Source of the DNA: Poecilobothrus nobilitatus
Lineage: Eukaryota; Arthropoda; Insecta; Diptera; Dolichopodidae
Reading direction: 5' to 3'
Assembly (NCBI GenBank): GCA_947095535.1
Contig: OX352772.1
Coordinates: forward strand, 222,771,617 to 222,835,616
Length of the DNA stretch: 64,000 nucleotides
Each line of letters opens with the position of its first letter. The stretch's first letter is position 1. Positions 41,799 through 52,034 of this stretch are shown in pieces. The notes under the pieces are model-generated. The model was not told the DNA's origin. It saw only the letters and a program-made list of their open reading frames with translations, and did no database searches. Both the position numbers and the translations under genes were made by a program.

Positions 41799-42122
41799 TC
41801 ATTTTATAAAATTTCCGATTATCCCTGATAGTACTGCACCAAGAAGTGTAGGTAAAAATCCACCTCGTTGAATAATAATTTTTCTTTTGCTATTTATAGA
41901 TTTTTTCTGACAAATAAGTGACCTTAATTCTTTTTTATACTTTCGTAATTGGGTTGTTGCTTTTTTACTCAGATTACAATTACCTTTTAAAATATTTAAA
42001 GAGATTTCGCAAAATGTTTTTATTACTTCAGGGTCACAGTGTTTTATAATTACTTTCTGGAATTTTGGTTTAGAGGTTTTTAATAGGTGCAATATATGTC
42101 GATTGGTCTTCAAACGTTTCAT
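41799..42122 (-). CDS. Basic Polinton protein with hydrophobic glycine-rich tail
   Basis: The open frame extends up to 42188, but M-K-R-L-K-T-N-R-H-I at 42122 is the likelier start (107 codons). Order: a Lys-rich first half with L-H-L-L-K-T-S-K-P-K, then L-N-I-L-K-G-N, a basic R-K-Y-K-K-E-L-R-S-L segment, then K-R-K-I-I-I-Q-R-G-G-F-L-P-T-L-L-G-A-V-L-S-G-I-I-G-N-F. A basic protein ending in a short hydrophobic helix could be a membrane-active or core virion component; this is inference. It is a common neighbour of Polinton ATPases and overlaps the ATPase 3' end by about 50 bp. Confidence 0.65.
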   Translation of the reverse strand: MKRLKTNRHILHLLKTSKPKFQKVIIKHCDPEVIKTFCEISLNILKGNCNLSKKATTQLRKYKKELRSLICQKKSINSKRKIIIQRGGFLPTLLGAVLSGIIGNFIK

Positions 42123-42870
42123 ATTCCTCCCCAAATAGTTCCAATTGATCTCCCGTACAATAACACAAATCTTTTCCAAATATATCATTTCTTAATCGAA
42201 ATATATCATTAACGTCTTGAGTAAGATCTATTAATATATAGCCATATGGGACTGACGTCGCATCATTATATACTTTTTCAAATGCTTTAATTTGATTGGG
42301 ATATATTTGGCGAGCTAGAGGTAATATCTGCGATTTATCTCTTGGATTTTTGAAAAGTACTAAATATTTACAGTTGAGTGAAATATCTCTTGAAAATTTA
42401 CCCTGGTGAAAAACATTTTGTGTTACAAATATTACAGATAAATTTCTATGATGTGATCCTCTAGTAAATAAATCACATACAAACATATCATGAGAACTTA
42501 ACATCATATCATCGATAATAACTAACAAAGGTTCTTAATTATCATTAAAATCTGGAATAGTGTTACTATATTCAACATCTTTCATATTTAGTGGAACAGC
42601 ATTTTTGTCTGGATTACACCAAATAATTCTATTAATATGTGGTAGTATATTTTCTTCTTTATATTTTATTAAATTACGAATAAATGTGGTTTTACCACAG
42701 CAGGATGGCCCCGCCACCATCATTGTAAATGGGTGAAACAACATAGTTGTATTAGTTAAAACAATCATTGCTAACCTATATTTATATGAACAGCTCTTCT
42801 TCGAAATGAATATAAATGTAAATTTAGTTATTTCATTGAACATTCTTTTACAAACCTTCGACATGGACAA
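42070..42870 (-). pseudogene. Polinton FtsK/HerA-type packaging ATPase with one stop codon
   Basis: DNA-packaging motor ATPase. Frame from 42870: Walker A G-P-S-C-C-G-K-T-T at about residues 54-62, R-I-I-W-C-N-P after it; an in-frame TAA (42535-42537) follows P-D-F-N-D-N; then Walker B L-V-I-I-D-D-M-M, the block F-T-R-G-S-H-H-R-N-L-S-V-I-F-V-T-Q-N, and R-D-I-S-L-N-C-K-Y-L-V-L-F-K-N-P-R-D. All motifs present; a single nonsense codon inactivates it. The real start may be an internal Met (M-I-V-L-T or similar), since the first 30 residues look unlike the family. Missing altogether from Polinton 1. Confidence 0.88.
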
Positions 42871-43350
42871 GTTTTTATAGTTGACCTACAATTTTTGCAA
42901 GGAAATGAAAAACAATATTTCCTAAAAGAGTTAGCCATATTTGAAAAAGGAAGTTTAATTCCAACTGTGTATCATTTCAAAGCACCGTACCCCGCAGAAG
43001 AGCTTAGTCAAGATGTGAAATATAATAACCAGTATTGCGAAAATAAAATAAATGGACTTAGATGGAATAACTGTTTAGTTGAATATTTAGATGTAAAATG
43101 TATATTAAAACACTATTTAGAGTCAGCGGAAAAAATTTATGTTAAAGGAGAACAAAAAAAACTTTTCCTTCAAAAGTACATTGACAGTGTTAAAATAGAA
43201 GATCTAAGCAGAGACTTGCCATCATTACAAAAGATTGAAAACTTTAATTCAAATTGTCCTATACACTTATCAAACAAGAGTTTCAGATGTGCTGTTAAAA
43301 ATTGTTTTAATATATATATGCATCTTTTAAAAGAAAAAATGTTAGATTAA
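42863..43350 (+). pseudogene. Divergent Polinton gene, paralogue-like to the 110-aa protein
   Basis: Transcribed away from the ATPase. The open frame has no ATG at its start; an ATG at 42863 becomes in-frame only if one base of the T-run at 42872-42876 is changed, so the 5' end is probably frameshifted. Motifs: I-V-D-L-Q-F, then K-E-L-A-I, F-K-A-P-Y-P, N-G-L-R-W, and K-I-Y-V-K-G-E-Q-K-K-L-F-L-Q-K-Y-I, I-E-D-L, C-P-I-H. The order matches the 110-aa gene. The D-L-x-F plus K-E-L-A-I start recalls RNase H-fold nucleases, but the acidic residues are incomplete. It also has a Cys-rich C-terminal extension. Function unknown. Confidence 0.6.
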
Positions 43351-43377
43351 GACCTTCAATTTTCATACTTGCACAAT

Positions 43378-43743
43378 ATGAATTTAAATAACAAAAAAAA
43401 AGTTTACTTCAACATAAAACAAGAAATTTACGTTATGCATGTATGGGTCTATGCTTACAGATCAGCAAGGAAAGGTCATTGGGAAGAATACGCACGTGAT
43501 AGAAGTAGATTTCAAAGACGTATAGAAAAAGTTAGTCTCGCTATTTCTAAAATCTTAACATCTCGTAAAATCGTAATCGTAAAAAAATTTTACGATCGTA
43601 CGATCATCGTAAAAAAATTTTCCAACACAGATTTCTGTAAAATTGTAAAATATTTTCAAATACAAAATTATTTCAAACATATAAATAAATTTGTTTTATT
43701 TTTGTTTTCAAATAGGTACCAAAAGCAATTAACTTCTTTTTGA
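43378..43743 (+). CDS. Unrecognised open frame near the Polinton 2 right end
   Basis: From ATG 43378, a 121-codon basic frame (K-K-K-V-Y-F-N-I-K-Q, H-V-W-V-Y-A-Y-R-S-A-R-K-G-H-W-E-E-Y-A-R-D-R-S-R-F-Q-R-R-I-E-K-V). The first 60 residues look protein-like with a charged amphipathic stretch; the rest is encoded by a CGTAAAA-rich repeat and is doubtful. It is 18 bp after the preceding gene's stop. No family recognised; may be spurious in part. Confidence 0.35.
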   Translation: MNLNNKKKVYFNIKQEIYVMHVWVYAYRSARKGHWEEYARDRSRFQRRIEKVSLAISKILTSRKIVIVKKFYDRTIIVKKFSNTDFCKIVKYFQIQNYFKHINKFVLFLFSNRYQKQLTSF

Positions 43744-45092
43744 TTTTTGTTATTTTTAGTTTTTCATTTCTTACAGCATAGAATGGAACGCAATAATAAC
43801 AAAACCAAGTAAATCAAAGATTTCCGGTTATTTTCTCAATGTTATTATAGAACAGAAAAAAACTTACATAACAGACGCATCTATAATTATATAATTTTTT
43901 TTCTTTCTTTTGTTTTTATTTTTACTTTTTTACTTACTGCATTCATAAATTTTAACATTGTTTAAAAAGAGTCAAACTAGTTTTAACAATTTATTTTACA
44001 CCAGGTAAACAGAAATTAGAAGAATACAAAATGTTTTCAAAGTTCATGTGTATACTTACTTAATATACATACGCAAGTTAAAAAAAAAAAATTAATGTCT
44101 TATTCAATAAATTTAGATAATAATGAGAAACAACACATATTCTAAAAATAACATATTTTTCTTTTTTATTTTGCAGCTTTAAAACTATAATAACAACTTA
44201 CAACAATTATTGATCTTCTTTAATAAACAAAAATACACTTTGTATCTACTTCTTGTTTACGTTTTGTTTTTATTTTTATTATTTACATCTTGGTATTCAA
44301 AAGTACCTATGAATATTTTTCTTATTAAACAATAAAAACAAGTTTTTTTTTTCGTGTCTTTTATATCCCCTTTTTACGTTTGTAGGTATATTTTATTAAG
44401 CATGCGATTTTGCGCAATTAAAAAAAATAATCTTGATTTGACCTGAAAAAAATAATCTTTCTATTTGTATGATATCCTATTACAAAGTTTCAATGAATTT
44501 ATTGAAAAACCTAAATAAATATTGTAAACAAAACCAGATTTAATCAAACGAAAAAAAAGAAAAAGGTACATGTGGACGCTAATTTTTATTTTGAATTTCT
44601 TTTTAACCTTTTTATATGCAACATATATATGTAGATATATATTCTATGTTCTTACTTATACTATACCAATCTATTTGCATTAAACTTTTGTTGCCTCTTT
44701 CTTTTTCTACCTTTTTAAAATACTACATAGTAATCTAAACCAGATATTCTGCTAAAAAAAAAAAAAAAAAAAAAAAAAACACGCATTCCTTAAAGATACA
44801 CTTTAAAACTAGTTCACCAACATTAAATAACACGTGCATTATTATTTACATATAATAGTTTTGCTAACTATTTTCATGTTGACCTATTATGAAATGCAAT
44901 CAAAGAGCTCTAAAGAACTTGTTTTACCCCAACTTCTGACAGAATCCAGGTCACAACACTTCCGGTTTCTCTATAATTCAAGGCCATTCAAATGAAGGTT
45001 AATTTGCGTGGGCGTGCGATATGGTTTATTAAAACCTAGGTCGTGCGATATGGGCTTATTTTTTCCCATGCCAAAGTGCCCCTATACCTACT
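43744..45092. repeat. Right terminal region of Polinton 2
   Basis: AT-rich non-coding sequence with repeated TTTTGTTTTTATTTTTA modules (about 43907, 44264) and a run of 24 A (about 44755-44778). The outer 60 bp contains the direct repeat (A)TATCGCACG and ends in the Polinton terminus. The inner part resembles the unit sequences of the Polinton 1 terminal region only loosely. Confidence 0.65.
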
Positions 45093-45240
45093 TATGATTT
45101 CCTATAATACCATCAAATGAAGTTAGTTGAGGTAAAATATAAAATATTAACTTGGGTATTTTAGGACCGAAAAGATTTATGTGAGCATGATAAAATTTCT
45201 ATATGAAAAATTCTTTGAGATTTATTGGGTTGATGCGTTC
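45093..45240 (-). pseudogene. pol: Errantivirus pol start (protease/RT boundary) cut by Polinton 2
   Basis: On the minus strand the sequence reads L-F-G-P-K-I-P-K, L-P-Q-L-T-S-F-D-G-I-I-G-N up to the Polinton 2 terminus at 45092, the conserved L-P-x-L-x-T-F-D-G-I-I-G-x motif that precedes the RT of errantiviruses. The protease active site itself is not evident, and a TAG separates it from the gag frame. The rest of pol is beyond Polinton 2. Confidence 0.75.
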
Positions 45241-45999
45241 GTAAAGAAATATTATTTTTTTTGTTATTAAAATTTGGTGTTGAGCCCTATTTTGGTAATT
45301 TACCGCTCGTGAATATTGTGATTTAGCTTGGTTTATAGGTGCTGGTTTAGATTGCGTGTAACTATATGAATTTTTATTAAAAGGATTATTAAAGTTCTTA
45401 TTGAAATTTTTATGAAAATTTTTCTGTGGACCATTCTGAAATCTTGGTTGTGGATATTGATTAAAATTTGGTCTCGGATATTGATCTGAATTAAAATTTA
45501 GTTTTTGATTAAAATTTCTATAACGGCCAAATCCTTGGTCATATTGTATTGGATTTTGTTTTCGATTTGTAGTTTTAGGCATAGGCACAGACTCACGATT
45601 TGTAGTTTTAGGCATAAGTATAGTGCTTCCGGTAAATCTTGGGGTTAAATCTTGGGGGTTGAGAATTCTCTCAACGCTTTTTTTCAATGAACCGATTTCC
45701 CCTTTTTCCCCTGAAAAATCTCTCAAACTCTTAATAACTTCGGGTATCTTATCCATACCGGACAAGTTCAAATCATCTTCTGCTATTATAGTTTCATCAG
45801 TATCAGCAGGTTCTTGATTTATCCCAGCAGTCTGAGATTTAAAAAATTTTTTTATTTCAGTCTGAAAAATTTCTGAAATAGTTTTTCTAAAAGATTTGTT
45901 TGGGATATTAGAATTTGGATCATTATTAGAACTTGTTTCTGCAGTTCGGTTTATTTCATTTGTATTTAAGACAGAGGTTCTCAGTACGGGTGGAGTCAT
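45199..45999 (-). pseudogene. gag: Errantivirus gag
   Basis: The open frame runs from 46080, with the probable start M-T-P-P-V-L-R at 45999. The N-terminal half contains M-D-K-I-P-E-V-I-K-S-L-R-D-F-S-G, the conserved errantivirus gag block. After about residue 120 the frame passes into a duplicated P-K-T-T-N-R motif and an Asn/Phe/Gln-rich nucleocapsid-like region (N-F-N-K-N-F-N-N-P-F-N-K). The capsid middle is shorter than expected for Gypsy-type gag, so an internal deletion is likely. No CCHC knuckle is visible. It is adjacent to the pol start. Confidence 0.7.
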
Positions 46000-47535
46000 A
46001 CTGTTTTTTTTTCCCCCTTTTACTAAAAATTTCAAAATCTTATAAACACAGTAAATTATTAAGTACAAGTCGATTAACAATGGTTTATTTCAAGACAATT
46101 AAAATTTTATTTTACCAAAAAAAAAATATTTATTTTAAAAAATAAATGTTGATATTTAATTATTAAAGTTTATTTAAATTAAAACAAAAATATTATATTG
46201 TAGATTTTTTTTCTTAACGTTGACCAGAACTAAAAAGAAAATATTTATTTTGTGTAAAATAATAATATAATTTAGAAGAGATAATTAATAATGAGCAAAA
46301 AGGAAAGGAAAAATAAAAAAATTTCCTAAATTATATAGGCAGTTAATTTTATATAAAAAAATACTTCTTCCTTATTTCACGTTGGCTTTGATTATAGGTT
46401 ACAAAAATCAATAAATTACAATAACGTTCAAGCAAATATTACATATTAAACCTTTTTTTTTTTTTTTTTAAATAACAAAAACTTTAATTTAAAAGTTAAT
46501 TCTAGTAGTACTTATTATTTTTTTCTAAATTTTATTGATTGATTTATACTTTTTTCCTTAAAAAAAAATCATTAATTATTTATAATTGTTTCTTAATTTT
46601 TTATTTTTTTTTGAATCATAAAAATTATAGTGCAATATTGCGTAATACTAATTAATTTAATTTATTTAAAATAAATGATCATTCAATTTTCATACGATAT
46701 ATATTTTTTATTAATTTTTGTCTTTTAAATTTTCCTGCAGGTTTATGAATATAATTTTTGCCTTGTTGCCTTTTAATAATTTTGTTTCATTATTAATAAA
46801 TTTTTTTTTATTGGCAACTTAAATATCAATTTTATTTCTATTAAAATATTAATATAAAATATTTATTAAATTCCTTTTTTTTTTTGCTTGTTTTATGAAT
46901 AACTTGTGCCTAAGGCAGCCTCACTTTAGGTAACGACGAGTAGGCTTGAGTCACAGTATCTCATAAAACAAAAATATTTCCTTTTCTTATTAATTTTTTA
47001 TATTTTCTTTTTATTATATTTTTTTTCTTATTGGTTTTCTTTAACCTTTTAATTTTTATACCCAAAAAAAAAATTGATAAATACTTACATAAAAATGGCT
47101 ACACGGAGTCCCATTGCGGAAACACTCGCAGTCTTTAGGATTGACGGAATAGGCGGCTGCCAACTCGCACTTGTGTTTAATTGCACTGTACGGAGGCTCC
47201 TTTTTGTCCTATGACTACTCGGGGGCCTCGTTTGCTTTACCTGTTGTCGAACCAAATTCAGTAAGATTTGTCCTTACTTACTTGCTGCACGCAGTGTAAA
47301 ACTTGCCTTTTTAAAAATTCACTTACTATAATTTTAGTTTATAGTTTTAGTCTGTTCACTTTACTTTTTATTTTTTTTTTTATTGTTTTTATTATTTTTA
47401 TGTTTTTTATATTTTTCTTTACAATATTATAATGTTAATAAAAATTTTATTCAATTTTTTACTTTTAATAAAACTAAAATTTTTCTTTATTTTCAGGAAA
47501 GATGCACTTTTTGACTCACTGTTACACTACTTAGT
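46000..47535. other. Errantivirus leader region
   Basis: About 1.5 kb between the primer-binding site and gag, mostly AT-rich with long T and A runs, but with two islands of higher GC (about 46900-46960 and 47100-47300) containing CGGAGTC, GGAGGCTCC and CACGCAGTG. No protein-like frame. The islands may be the packaging or structured leader sequences; that is inference. Confidence 0.55.
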
Positions 47536-47554
47536 GGTCCCTGCTCGAGCGCCA
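47536..47554 (-). other. Errantivirus tRNA primer-binding site
   Basis: Directly inside the 5' LTR the minus strand reads TGGCGCTCGAGCAGGGACC; TGGCGC is the typical start of Gypsy-group primer-binding sites. The cognate tRNA cannot be assigned from the window. Confidence 0.75.
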
Positions 47555-47966
47555 GTTAAATTTTAATAAGACTCCGTATATAAAAATTTAAATAAAAAGA
47601 CTTTATTAAATTTTTCTTAATATTTTAAATAATTTTATTTTTACAAACCTTCAATACTTATTACATTGGAAATCAATAATAGAATGAATTTAATCGATAA
47701 TCTTTTTAAGTTCAGAACATATCGATCGCATATTTTGTTGATTCGTTGTTTATTTAAAAACAAAGATAGAAACTGCAAGCTGGTTAAAATTTTAGTATTT
47801 CCTGAAATAGTTAATAATACAAAGTTGAATGATTGATGTTGATAATAATAACAAAGTTGAATGAAATCGAAAATAGTACAAAGTTGAATGAATAAATAAG
47901 CAAAATAAGCATAATTTGGAGTTAATTCAAATAGTAGTGTTGGCGCTTGGTGCCAAATCGGTAACT
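47554..47966 (-). repeat. Errantivirus 5' LTR, 413 bp
   Basis: Bounded by AGTTA...TAACT, the terminal pattern of this group. The outer 210 bp matches 30744-30955. No unambiguous TATA box or polyadenylation site chosen; several AATAAA-like sites occur. Confidence 0.85.
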
Positions 47967-48510
47967 TTTATAATGCACCTATATAATGTATATTTCTTTA
48001 CTTAAATAAATTGTTGATTTTAAAATGAAGAAAAAAACACATGCCTCTTCTAATGCTTTCTTCCTAATTTTAATAAAAAATGGTAAACAAAAACCTGATT
48101 ATTTAATTTGAATATTATTTTATTCCATTTATTTCAAAAACTAAAACAATATTTTGTGCAAGTAAGCAAAGATGTGATATTTCAATAACTATGTGATTTC
48201 AATCCCATTCACATAAAATTTCCATTTTATAGATGAAATTAAAGTAAAAAAATTATTTATTATTATTTATTAGACGATGTACTATAAAATATTTCTGAAA
48301 GTAAAATAATTTACTTAAAATTTGTATACATACAATATATAATAATAATAATAATAATAATAATTTTTTTACAATTTATCAATAATAATTTGAATATAAT
48401 AATCATAACTAGTTATGACGTTGCTTCCCCCTACGGACGGCCATGAAAATACTTAAAGACAATTTATTTTAATTTATGGTATTTATATTGATGATGATAT
48501 TGTTATTATA

Positions 48511-49792
48511 AAGGGTGTTCAAAATTGAGGTATCATTTTAATTTTTTTGAAATATTAAATATATTTTTATTTTAATTTATTACAAATAGGTTCCGGTTAA
48601 TAATGAAAAATTATATCGGCCAAGTGGCCTCCTACTACTTCGGCAGGCTTCCAATCTTTTACCAAAATTCTGAATCACGTTGTTCAATAAACTGTTCTCA
48701 ATGGTTGAAATCTGCTCGATAATGTTGTTTTTAAGCTCTTGAATTGTTGTGGGATTATTGCTGTACACTTTCGATTTCACAAAACCCCACAAAAAAAATC
48801 CAACGGTGTCAAATCGCACGATCTTGATGGCCACATCACTCCTCCTCTACGAGAAATAATGCGATCTTCGAACTTTTCCTTCAAAAGATCCATTGTTTCT
48901 CTTGCTGTGTGGCAAGTGGCACATTTCTGTTGAAACCACATATTCTCTACGTCTAAATCATCAATTTCGCGCCACAAAAAGCTTCGGATCATCTCCCTGT
49001 AGCGATTTCCATTGACCGTAATCGCATTTCCATTTGCGTTTTCAAAAAAATATGGTCCGATGATTCCTCCTAACTACAAACCACACCAAACCGTAACTTT
49101 TTGTGGATGTACTGGTTGCTCTAAGATAACCCTTGGATTCTCTTCACCCCAAATGCGGCAATTCTGGTAATTGACGTAGCCATTGAGCTGGAAATGAGCT
49201 TCGTCGGTGAATATTATTTTGTTAAAAAAATTCTCATTTTCTTCTTGTTTTTCGATTGCTCAAGAAACGAATTGCCGGCGTAATGCATGGTCAGTTGGTT
49301 TTAATTCTTGCGTCAGCTGGATCTTATAAGCCTTTAAATGGAGATCACGATGCAAAATGTTGAATAATGTGGATGGTTTGATGTTTAATTGCTGCGAACG
49401 ATGACGAATGGAAGTTTTTGGATCTTCTTCAACACTTCTGCTCACAGCTGCTACATTCTCGGTTGAACGGCCACTGCGATGATAAATGTTGCCTCTGTTA
49501 TCAAGAACAGATCCAGTTTCTAGAAATTTATCAACCATCAGCGTGATGGCACGATTTGTTGGAGCATTTTCTCTACCAAATTTTGTTCAAAATTTCCTAA
49601 TTACATCTTGAAAACTTTTACCATTTTCAAAAAATGTTGTAATAACAAAAACACGTTGTTCCTTCGTGTAACGTTCCATATTAACTAACCGGAATGTATT
49701 TAGAATATACCTAAAGAAACTTGGTATAAAAATTCCAGGTAGAAAAAAAATGGCGGCAAAATCAAAATGATACCTCAATTTTGAACACGCTT
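48511..49792 (-). mobile_element. Mariner-like transposon, 1282 bp
   Basis: Inverted ends AAGGGTGTTCAAAATTGAGG and its complement (one mismatch, G versus C at position 4), flanked by TA on both sides (48509-48510 and 49793-49794). P-like copy 1 gives the empty site (about 12535-12550). Length is typical for mariners. Confidence 0.92.
48580..49679 (-). pseudogene. Mariner transposase, degenerate
   Basis: Start M-E-R-Y-T-K-E-Q-R at 49679, helix-turn-helix region through 49260 (G-R-S-T-E-N-V-A-A-V, I-K-P-S-T-L-F-N-I-L), catalytic region at 48580-49260. The block F-Q-Q-K-C-A-T-C-H-T-A has lost the expected Asp-Gly (Q-Q-D-G-A in the family), while W-P-x-R-S-C-D-L-T-P-L-D-F-F keeps its Asp. At least three frame breaks (near 49590, 49255 and 48790). 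Inactive. Confidence 0.9.
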
Positions 49793-50037
49793 TAAATATT
49801 TATTAATTACATTTTGTAAAAAAAATACAATTAATTCTATATCATTAGCTGACTGGGCTACCGGATATTTACTTATTTATGATAAATAATTGATAAAATT
49901 TTAATTTAGTGAAATTACAGCTGTGATAGTTTGAACTAATCCATCAATGCAAAAAATTTTTTTGGAGCTTTTAGTTTTTAATGTTTTAAGATATTTTAAA
50001 ATATCCTCTAAAAACAAAAGAGGAGAATTTTTGATTT

Positions 50038-51862
50038 TTAATGGTTGTTTGTATGTATTTTAGTATTAAAATTTGAAGAATTTAAAGAATCAATTAAATA
50101 ATTAAGTTTTAAAACAAAGTCAGCAGTTGGATTTACTTTATTACTCATTAAATGAAAAAAATTTGGATAAGTGTTATCTGTTACTTTTATAGCTGCATAT
50201 GTATTATGGCTAAATAATTGAAATTCTAATTTAACTGACATTTTTTGAAACGTATTAGGATTAATATGCACATTTTTCATCTTGAGCAACAATTTTCTTG
50301 ATAATATCACAGCTAATAATTTCATTATTCCAATTTTCAAAATCAGTTTTTATAAAAGAATTTCTTATAGATTTCACAAGATGCGGCATATCAAATAAAG
50401 CATAAATTTTATATCCACTCAAATCATAAAAAAATGTATCTTTCTTATTTACACCAAGTAACTCATAAGTATTTCGATTGGTACTGCATTGATCACAAAC
50501 AGTTGCTACAATTTGAAACCCATTTTTGTTAATTATTTAATATTTTTAAGTAATAACAGTCTTAATATTTCTCCTTTTAAATTAGTTTTAGACAAATTGT
50601 AGGCGAATGCATACTTATAATTTTCATACAAACCTCGAATCATGAAGAAATATGCTTCAGTTGCAAATTTTTGTTTTTTATCACCATCTAAATCTTCCAC
50701 ACCATTTATGCAATCTTTTTTTATATTATAGCATGGGTCTTTTCTAATAGACATTTCATCGAATAACAAAACAATCATTTTTGATGTTTCACTCATACTT
50801 TTTTATTTATTTTTTAAATGATTAATAATTTCACAATTTAATCCTGGTTCAATAAATTTTAATTTAGTCCAAGATTTTATTGATGATTTACTTAGTAAAT
50901 TGAATTTTAAAGTGGTTATTATAAATCTATAAGTAAAATATATTTTGTGCAAGGTTTTTTTCTTTTTCGTCAAATCGGTTTTTTTCCTTAATATTATTCT
51001 AGAAAGTATTTTGCTATTTTAAGAAAAATGTTTTAATTTTTTTTTAATTAATATTTTTAGTTGATTTTTTTTATTAACTTCCAACCAATTTTGAATTTTA
51101 AGCCTTTTGATGGTTTTTTTCAATTTTAAATTATTCTTATCTTTATCATGTACCATTTTTCTATACATTTCTAAAGTTTTCAGCCTATTTACACACCCTT
51201 CACATGTTTCGTTCCTGTTATAAAAGTTCATGCAATTACACTATAATTTAGCAATTATCAAAAGTTCATTTATATTTTGCATTTCAGTTTGGATTTTATT
51301 TAAATTTTGCATTTCAGTTTAAATTTTATTTAAATTTTGCATTTCAGTTTGAATTTGATTTGAATTTTCTATTTTCTTCATGTTTTCCATTTGAGTTGGT
51401 GCATTATTCTGCCTTAAAAGTGCAGAGTTTTCAAAATCTATTTCATTAATATTTTCGTTTTTATTAATATTAAAGTCACAAATTTCTGGCGAATTCTTTT
51501 TTGATTGTTTGCCATGCATTGCGTTAACATTTAAATGCAAAGATGGAATAGCCGTTGTTCTCTTCAGTGTCAAAGCGCCATGATCTTCCGGAAGAAAATG
51601 GAGATCACAAACATAATTCCTTAGCAAAGAAAGACAATAGATGTAAAATAAATTTGGTTTTAATCCCAAGTAACTTATTATAATACCTTTTCTTAGATGA
51701 AAACGTTGGGCTAACATTTAGTGCTCTTAGCCATGCAATTTTTCTTTCTTCATTATTTAGCAAAAAATAAAAACTTCTGTCTATGTTTTGATTTAAATTC
51801 GAAACACAATTCTTCACCATACAAATCAAGTATCTTTTATTGTGTTTTTTATACAATGCCAT
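50038..51862 (-). pseudogene. P-element/THAP9-like transposase, copy 2 (broken)
   Basis: THAP finger: C-M-V-K-N-C in the 51605-51892 frame (likely start ATG 51862), then C-D-L-H-F-L-P-E-D-H and T-A-I-P-S-L in the overlapping 51319-51717 frame, which points to a short intron or frameshift between. A Lys-rich coiled-coil-like segment (51019-51231) follows, then F-D-E-M-S-I at the start of the 50533-50796 frame; a one-base loss near 50515 breaks it before the second Asp, and the C-terminal block resumes at 50038-50340. More damaged in the catalytic domain than copy 1. Confidence 0.8.
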
Positions 51863-52034
51863 AATAATATTATACATAATTAAAATTTTCACAAATATTA
51901 AATCTAATCAGAATTTTCACAAATATTATAGGTAATTATAATTTTCACAAATAAAAATTTTTAGTTCTCAAGGAATTTTCAGTTAAAACACAGAACAAAA
52001 TTGTAATTGATTCCATTATAAATGAATATACAAA

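Larger units (their letters stand above)
35184..45092 (-). mobile_element. Polinton 2 (partial, left end in gap)
   Basis: Carries a polB 3' end, an inverted integrase, the acidic gene, the capsid operon, plus the ATPase region that Polinton 1 lacks. The right terminus at 45092 reads AAGTGCCCC-TATACCTACT, the degenerate counterpart of Polinton 1's AAGTGCCTACCTACCTACT. It is inserted into the errantivirus pol gene; the candidate target duplication TATGAT (45093-45098) cannot be checked on the other side because of the gap. Confidence 0.85.
30744..47966 (-). mobile_element. Errantivirus (Gypsy family) with env, interrupted by Polinton 2
   Basis: An endogenous insect retrovirus-like element. From right to left: 5' LTR (47554-47966), primer-binding site, leader, gag (45199-45999), the start of pol (45093-45240), then Polinton 2 and the assembly gap, then integrase (34152-34983), env (30971-34110), polypurine tract and a truncated 3' LTR (30744-30955). 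RT and RNase H are not in the sequence and must lie in the gap or be deleted. All genes carry breaks. Confidence 0.85.
47967..52034 (-). mobile_element. P-like element copy 2
   Basis: Same element as copy 1, without the Helentron-like or Polinton insertions but with a mariner at 48511-49792. It starts immediately after the errantivirus LTR (TATAATGCACC), where copy 1 has the same sequence at about 11998. The 3' part (47967-48510) is non-coding with an expanded ATA microsatellite near 48340. Confidence 0.75.

Noticed and set aside
45623..46145. Plus-strand frames opposite gag
   Set aside because: They are antisense shadows of the minus-strand gag frame and have no recognisable domain.
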